Shown here: positions 6,211 to 10,650 of the stretch, piece after piece
Position numbering within the stretch: the first letter of the stretch is position 1
Layout: each line of letters begins with the position of its first letter
Assembly (NCBI GenBank): GCA_031265725.1
Contig: JAISCH010000202.1
Location: 1-10,650, forward strand
Source of the DNA: Propionibacteriaceae bacterium
Lineage (GTDB): Bacteria; Actinomycetota; Actinomycetes; Propionibacteriales; Propionibacteriaceae
DNA length: 10,650 bases
Direction of reading: 5' to 3'
Program-made: the position numbers and the translations under genes
The notes under the pieces: generated by a model
Database searches by the model: none
Told to the model about the DNA's origin: nothing
Seen by the model: the letters and a program-made list of their open reading frames with translations, nothing else

Positions 6211-7938
6211 CTACGGAGTTACCTCCGGAGAAGAAGGAGGGGGCGAACTGGGCGGCGGGCTGGTCGGCGGGGGCGACGGCGGTGCCTTGGCCACCACGAG
6301 TTTTATCGGCTTGGTCCGGTCCCACATCGTGCCGGGCAGCGGGTCTTGCCCGATGACATTGCCCGGAGTGCTCTCGGAGACCTCCTGGGTGAATTCCACC
6401 TTGAAGCCAGCGTTCTTCGCATCCCATTCGGCCCTTTCCTCGGAGACGCCAGTCAGCATCGGCACCTCGCTCTTGCCGGTCGCGCAATAGATGATAACCT
6501 CCTGGCCCACCGGGATCTCAGCGCCCTCGGCCGGATTGACCCTGGTGACCTGGCCTTTCTTCGCCGTTATCGGCTCATCGCTGTCCTCCTGGATGTTGAC
6601 ATTGGTGAAGCCGATGGCTTTCAACTGTGCCTGGGCGTCCTCGCACTTCATCCCGACCAAGCCGGAGAGCACCGTATCCTTCTCCGGCCCCAGATTTATC
6701 TCGTAACGCACTTCAGAGCCTTCCGGGACTTCGGTGCCGGCGAACGGATTCTGGCTCACCACCCGTCCGACCGAGTCATTGTCCGGACCGCGGACATTAG
6801 CCGGGACTGGCACCAGCTTGGCGTTCTGCAGGATTTGCAAGGATTGCTCGGGCGTGTAACCTACCACCTCCGGAACGGTCACTAAGGCCGGACGGCCGCC
6901 CGGATTCAGCAGGAAGAAAGCACCCAGCCCGACGCCGATCACCACCAGCGCGATCAGGAAGACCATGATGCCCACGCGCCACTTGCCCGACCGATCGTCC
7001 TCGTAATCGTCCTCCTCGTATCCGACCTCAGGAACGGGAGCGGGGACAGCAACCGTGGGGGCCGTCACCGGCACCTGGGTGTAGACATCCTGTCCAGCCA
7101 GCAGCCGGGCGATGTCGTCACGCATCATCGCGGCGCTCTGATAGCGATCGACCGGATTCTTCGCCAGTGCCTTCAGCACTACGGTGTCCATCCCCCCAGT
7201 GATCATCGGGTCGATCTGGCTGGGCGGAATCGGTAGCTCCCGGACGTGCTGATAGGCGACGCTGACCGGCGAGTCGCCAGTGAACGGCGGCCTGCCCACC
7301 AAAAGCTCATAGAGCAGGCAGCCAGCGGAGTAGATATCGCTCCGCGCGTCCACGGGCTCGCCCCTGGCCTGCTCCGGAGACAGGTACTGCGCGGTCCCGA
7401 TGACCGCTGCCGTCTGGGTCATCGTCGCTGAAGTGTCCGCCACTGCCCGGGCGATGCCGAAATCCATCACTTTGACCGAACCGTCCGGAGTCAGCATCAC
7501 ATTGGCCGGTTTTATGTCGCGGTGAATGATCCCGGCGCGATGGGAATAGTTGAGCGCCTCCAACACGCCCTCGGTGAATTCCAACGCCTTTCGGGGCTGA
7601 ATCTGCCGCCCGGTGCGCAGAATCTCCCGCAGGGTATGCCCCTCGACCAATTCCATCACGATATAGGGGACGCGCACCCCAGTGGCCGGATCGGGCTCCT
7701 CGCCGGTGTCGTAGACGGCGACGATATTGGGATGGTTCAGCCCGGCAGCGGCTTGCGCCTCTCGGCGGAAACGTTCCTGGAAAGTGGGATCGGTGGCAAG
7801 GTCCACCCGCAATTGCTTGACGGCGACATCTCGGTTCAACCGGGTGTCCCGGGCATGACGCACCTCGGCCATGCCACCGCGCCCCAATAGCGCACCCAGT
7901 TGGTAACGACCGCCCAGCAGCCTCGGTTCATCAGTCAT
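6211..7938 (-). CDS. pknB: Membrane Ser/Thr protein kinase with PASTA domains (PknB)
   Basis: A 575-residue Hanks-type kinase that senses peptidoglycan fragments or lipid II outside and phosphorylates wall-synthesis and division proteins inside. The kinase domain is about 11-275: Gly-rich loop GRGGMAEV (19-26), Lys41 in VAVKQL, HRDIKPAN with Asp141, DFG at 159-161, activation loop TMTQTAAVIGTAQYLSPEQ with Thr174 and Thr176 matching the autophosphorylated pair of M. tuberculosis PknB. An acidic juxtamembrane stretch (EEDDYEDD, 308-315) precedes one membrane helix (about 320-344). Outside are three PASTA repeats (about 352-418, 420-489, 490-551) and a Pro/Ser tail (553-575). M. tuberculosis PknB has four PASTA repeats. 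ATG 7938 is chosen because GGGAGG precedes it and MTDEPRLLGGRYQLG is the family start; an upstream in-frame ATG at 7992 lacks a ribosome-binding site. It follows pbpA after 58 bp in one operon. Confidence 0.95.
   Translation of the reverse strand: MTDEPRLLGGRYQLGALLGRGGMAEVRHARDTRLNRDVAVKQLRVDLATDPTFQERFRREAQAAAGLNHPNIVAVYDTGEEPDPATGVRVPYIVMELVEGHTLREILRTGRQIQPRKALEFTEGVLEALNYSHRAGIIHRDIKPANVMLTPDGSVKVMDFGIARAVADTSATMTQTAAVIGTAQYLSPEQARGEPVDARSDIYSAGCLLYELLVGRPPFTGDSPVSVAYQHVRELPIPPSQIDPMITGGMDTVVLKALAKNPVDRYQSAAMMRDDIARLLAGQDVYTQVPVTAPTVAVPAPVPEVGYEEDDYEDDRSGKWRVGIMVFLIALVVIGVGLGAFFLLNPGGRPALVTVPEVVGYTPEQSLQILQNAKLVPVPANVRGPDNDSVGRVVSQNPFAGTEVPEGSEVRYEINLGPEKDTVLSGLVGMKCEDAQAQLKAIGFTNVNIQEDSDEPITAKKGQVTRVNPAEGAEIPVGQEVIIYCATGKSEVPMLTGVSEERAEWDAKNAGFKVEFTQEVSESTPGNVIGQDPLPGTMWDRTKPIKLVVAKAPPSPPPTSPPPSSPPPSSPEVTP
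6214..6282 (-). repeat. Pro/Ser-rich low-complexity tail of PknB
   Basis: The last 23 residues are only Pro, Ser, Thr, Glu and Val, with three PPPxS-like units (SPPPT, SPPPSS, PPPSS). They follow the third PASTA domain and would extend into the wall. The DNA is correspondingly repetitive and GC-rich. Confidence 0.7.
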
Positions 7939-7996
7939 CGTATTTCCTCCCGGAACACTCCCGGCTCGCCTGCGAGACCCAGCCCAGTCCATTGTG

Positions 7997-9433
7997 TCAC
8001 TTCAGGGCCTCCAACACAGCTTTCGCCACAGGTGCCGACACTCTGCCACCAGCAACTTCGCTAGCGCTTATATCTGCATCCTCAATGAAAACAGCCACTG
8101 CGACACCATACTCTTTCGCATAGGCAACAAACCAGGCGTAGGGGAGCCGTTCTCGGTCAGTCACCGCAGTGCCGGTCTTGCCGCCGACTTCCACGCCGGG
8201 AATCTGGGCGCGACGCCCGGTGCCGGACTCAACCACGCTCACCATCATCTGCCTGAGCTGCGCCGCCGTCGCCCCGCTCACTGCGATGGACGCCTGGGCC
8301 GGAGCGGTGCGCTGAATCAAGGCCAGATCGGCACTCAGCACCCGGTCCACGACATAGGGCTGCATCACCACGCCGTCGTTGGCAATGGCTGCGGCCACCA
8401 TAGCCATCTGCAGCGGAGTCGCCGCCACCTCGTACTCGCCGATGGCGCTCATCGCCGTCTGCGCCGAGTCGATGTCCTCCGGGAACCGGCTGGCGACCGA
8501 TCCGATCTCCGGCAGGTAGCGCTGACCGAAACCGAACGCCTCGGCTTGCTTCTGCATCACATCCGCGCCTAGTTTCGCCCCCAGCCTGGCGAACCCAGGG
8601 TTGCAGGAAACGCGCAGGGCTTGACCGAGAGTGATCTTGGCCCCCCCGCAGGAGCCGTTGATGCGCTTGGTCGATCCGGGAAGCTGGTACGAGCTAGCGT
8701 CGATGCTGGAGTCGCTGGTGTACCCGTTCTCCAGCGCGGCTGCGGCGGTGATCAGCTTGAAGGTGGAACCAGGCGCGTAAATCTCCCTGGTGGCCCGGTT
8801 GGCCATCGGCTTGTCGGCATCGGCGTTCAGCCTCTCCCAAGCCTGTTTGGACGCGGCAAGGTCGTGAGTCGCCAGTTCGGCGGGGTCATAGCTGGGCGAG
8901 GTCACCAGTGCGCGCACCGCGCCGGTGCGGTAGTCGAGGGCGACCACTGCCCCCTTGCGTCCGTCCAATGCCTTCCAAGCGGCTTTCTGCGCCTTGGCCG
9001 AGATCGTGGTCTCCACTGTCGCGCCCTTTGGAACTTGGCCAGCGGCGGATTTGATGAGTTGTTCCAGTACTTGCTGGTCGGTGGCCCCGGAGAGGAATCT
9101 GGATTGCGAGGACTCCAGCGCCGAACTCCCATAGCTGTAGGCGTAGAAGCCGGTGACTGGGGCGTACAGCGGCCCGTTGGAGTACTCCCGCTGGAATTTG
9201 TACCGATCCTTGACCGGCTGCGACTCGGCTATCGGAGTGTTCCCGACCATGATCGGCCCTCGGTCCTGGGCGAATCGGGCATCGCTGACCCGGCGGTTCT
9301 GGGTGTTCTCGTTGAGCGAGGTCTGCCGCATGGTCGCCGAATAGGTCAGATTTGCCATCAAGGCGAAAAACATCACCAGTACGGTGACGGACACCACCCG
9401 GATAGGGCCGTTCATCCGGATCGGAGCGTTCAT
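7997..9433 (-). CDS. pbpA: Penicillin-binding protein A (class B transpeptidase)
   Basis: A monofunctional D,D-transpeptidase (478 aa) that cross-links peptidoglycan outside the membrane as partner of the SEDS glycosyltransferase encoded just upstream. One N-terminal signal-anchor helix lies at about 12-33. A dimerisation-type domain follows (about 50-140), then the transpeptidase domain with all three active-site motifs: S223-T-F-K226 (acyl-enzyme serine), S276-C-N278 and K419-T-G421. The ATG at 9433 overlaps the TGA of rodA by four bases (ATGA), with GAGG seven bases upstream, so translation is probably coupled. A second ATG lies 18 nt inside, in a duplicated MNxPIR segment, without a ribosome-binding site. 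In M. tuberculosis PbpA is a PknB substrate, and its gene is followed by pknA; here pknB follows directly. Confidence 0.95.
   Translation of the reverse strand: MNAPIRMNGPIRVVSVTVLVMFFALMANLTYSATMRQTSLNENTQNRRVSDARFAQDRGPIMVGNTPIAESQPVKDRYKFQREYSNGPLYAPVTGFYAYSYGSSALESSQSRFLSGATDQQVLEQLIKSAAGQVPKGATVETTISAKAQKAAWKALDGRKGAVVALDYRTGAVRALVTSPSYDPAELATHDLAASKQAWERLNADADKPMANRATREIYAPGSTFKLITAAAALENGYTSDSSIDASSYQLPGSTKRINGSCGGAKITLGQALRVSCNPGFARLGAKLGADVMQKQAEAFGFGQRYLPEIGSVASRFPEDIDSAQTAMSAIGEYEVAATPLQMAMVAAAIANDGVVMQPYVVDRVLSADLALIQRTAPAQASIAVSGATAAQLRQMMVSVVESGTGRRAQIPGVEVGGKTGTAVTDRERLPYAWFVAYAKEYGVAVAVFIEDADISASEVAGGRVSAPVAKAVLEALK
9398..9433 (-). repeat. 18-bp imperfect tandem duplication of the pbpA start
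   Basis: ATGAACGCTCCGATCCGG (9433-9416) is followed directly by ATGAACGGCCCTATCCGG (9415-9398), 15 of 18 identical. The protein starts MNAPIR-MNGPIR, giving two in-frame ATGs just before the membrane anchor. Confidence 0.85.
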
Positions 9434-10650
9434 CCGGCCACCTCGATCACTTGAGTGGCCTCCGCCGCCAGCGAGGGCTGTGGGTCTTGAGCCTGCCCGA
9501 CCGGTCGCCGGGAGTGGTGGGTGATCACCAGCAGAATGGCAGTCATCGCCCAGTTGGCCAACAGCGACGAACCGCCCTGCGACATGAAAGGCGTAGTCAG
9601 GCCGGTCAACGGCAACAGCCGGGTGACCCCGCCCAGAATGACGAACACCTGGATGGCGAAGACGAATGCCAGGCCGGCGGCGAGCAGCTTCCCGAATGGC
9701 TCCCGGCAGCCGAGGGCCGCGCGCAAGCCCCGGGCGACCAGGATGCCGTAAAGCAGGATGACGGCGATCAGCCCGGTGACGCCCAATTCCTCACCTACTG
9801 CCGCACCGATGAAATCGCTCTTCGCCAACGGCGTCATATTGGGCCGTCCCATGCCCCATCCAGTGCCGAACAGGCCGCCCCAGGCGATCCCGAATTGGGC
9901 CTGGATCACTTGGTAATTCCTGTCGAAATTACTGAACGGGTCGAGCCAGGCCGACACCCTGGTACGTAGATGTCCGAAGAACGGATAGCTCGCCAAAGCG
10001 CCGCCGACGAAGAGCACCAAGCCCAAGATCGGCCAGAAGGGACGTTCGGTGGCTATGTAGAGCATCGTCACGAAGAGGCCGAAGAAGAGCAGTGAGGTGC
10101 CGAGGTCTTTCTGGAACACCAGGACGGCCAGGCTGACCAGCCAGACGATGAGGATTGGCCCGAGGTCCCTGAGCCTGGGCAGCGTGATGCCCAAGATGCG
10201 TCCTCCTGCCATCGCCAGCACTTCCTTCTTGTCCACCAGGTAAGAGGCGAAAGCGATCGCAAGGATGATCTTCGCCACTTCAGCGGGTTGAAAAGAGTAA
10301 TTGCCGAGCTGAATCCAAATCCGGGAGCCATGCTTTTCTGAGCCGATTACCGGCAACAGCGGCAACATCAGTACAACGATACCGATCAGGAAAAATATGT
10401 AGGTGTAGCGGTGCAAGACCAGGTAGTCGGGCATGACTATCAAGACCAGGCAGAAGACGAGGACTCCCACACAGGTCCACATCAATTGCAGTTCGGCGGA
10501 ATGCATGACTGGATCGCTGCCCAGATCGAGCCGATGGATCATCGCCAGGCCGATGCCGTTCAGCAACATGGCTATCGGCAGGATCAGCGGATCGGCGTAG
10601 GGGACGCGGATGCGAACCACCAAATGCGCGGCCAGGGCCAGCGCGGTGAG
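9430..10650 (-). CDS. rodA: SEDS-family peptidoglycan glycosyltransferase, RodA/FtsW type (5' end cut by right edge)
   Basis: A polytopic membrane protein that polymerises lipid II into glycan strands, working with the class B PBP encoded immediately downstream. The frame stays open to the right edge (LTALALAAHLVVRIRVPYADP...), so the TTG at 10623 is not the start; 406 C-terminal residues are visible with around nine or ten membrane helices. SEDS hallmarks are 'NYSFQPAEVAKIILAIAFASYL', 'QKDLGTSLLFFGLF', 'GTGWGMGRP', 'KSDFIGAAVGEELGVTG' (carrying the conserved acidic residue needed for polymerisation in this family) and 'LPLTGLTTPFMSQGGSSLLANW'. The hydrophilic tail ends ATQVIEVAG. Its TGA overlaps the pbpA ATG by four bases. 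Next to pbpA and pknB it matches rodA (Rv0017c) of M. tuberculosis. Confidence 0.95.
   Translation of the reverse strand, partial: LTALALAAHLVVRIRVPYADPLILPIAMLLNGIGLAMIHRLDLGSDPVMHSAELQLMWTCVGVLVFCLVLIVMPDYLVLHRYTYIFFLIGIVVLMLPLLPVIGSEKHGSRIWIQLGNYSFQPAEVAKIILAIAFASYLVDKKEVLAMAGGRILGITLPRLRDLGPILIVWLVSLAVLVFQKDLGTSLLFFGLFVTMLYIATERPFWPILGLVLFVGGALASYPFFGHLRTRVSAWLDPFSNFDRNYQVIQAQFGIAWGGLFGTGWGMGRPNMTPLAKSDFIGAAVGEELGVTGLIAVILLYGILVARGLRAALGCREPFGKLLAAGLAFVFAIQVFVILGGVTRLLPLTGLTTPFMSQGGSSLLANWAMTAILLVITHHSRRPVGQAQDPQPSLAAEATQVIEVAG

Noticed and set aside
6187..6885. Plus-strand open frame of 232 codons starting in the trpG/pknB gap
   Set aside because: It is Arg/Gly/Leu-rich and antisense to the PASTA region of pknB, which is unambiguous.
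7939..7992. Upstream ATG start for pknB (7992) adding 18 residues
   Set aside because: It has no ribosome-binding site, the added residues are unlike the family, and GGGAGG precedes the ATG at 7938.
8621..9454. Plus-strand open frame of 277 codons
   Set aside because: Antisense to pbpA; composition-driven and without motifs.
10621..10623. TTG as the start of rodA
   Set aside because: The frame remains open to the window edge with membrane-helix residues typical of the family (ALAAHLVV), so the gene is simply cut.

Overview
The window is moderately GC-rich and fully protein-coding apart from short gaps. It looks like an actinobacterium: it carries the conserved rodA-pbpA-pknB cell-wall/signalling cluster with crgA and a trpG-type glutamine amidotransferase next to it, the neighbourhood known from Mycobacterium tuberculosis (Rv0011c-Rv0017c). 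The lysyl-tRNA synthetase variant (for example 'LRIALELFLKRAMVGG' and 'WDLIIGGVERGTGFSEL') resembles Propionibacteriales enzymes from memory; that family-level placement is an inference.

Left part (1-3339, minus strand): a three-gene operon read right to left. It starts with a MarR-family regulator that has an unusual C-terminal extension, followed by a type I ABC exporter subunit with a degenerate ATPase site, then the N-terminal 313 residues of a second exporter subunit that runs off the left edge. The genes are tightly coupled (overlap or near overlap). The two ABC proteins are probably a heterodimeric exporter. The promoter in front of marR carries three copies of AGGWWCCT placed over the -35, the -10 and the early transcript, a layout expected for autorepression.

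Middle part (3340-6118, plus strand): a 221-bp divergent intergenic region with a strong 10-bp-stem inverted repeat, then lysS (probably leaderless), crgA (small two-helix divisome protein) and a TrpG/PabA-type amidotransferase.

Right part (6211-10650, minus strand): pknB, pbpA and rodA/FtsW-like SEDS gene, transcribed right to left and convergent with trpG. rodA is cut by the right edge and overlaps pbpA by 4 bp; pbpA is followed after 58 bp by pknB. The pknA gene usually found between pbpA and pknB in the M. tuberculosis arrangement is absent here. RodA polymerises glycan strands, PbpA cross-links them, PknB senses wall fragments through external PASTA domains, and CrgA ties into the same divisome/elongation machinery.

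I found no CRISPR array, insertion sequence, tRNA/rRNA gene or phage. Most genes are ordinary core genes; I see no clear undescribed multi-gene system. The points worth a second look are the triple operator, the unexplained large hairpin, the leaderless lysS start, the loss of pknA, and tandem duplications located exactly at three gene starts.
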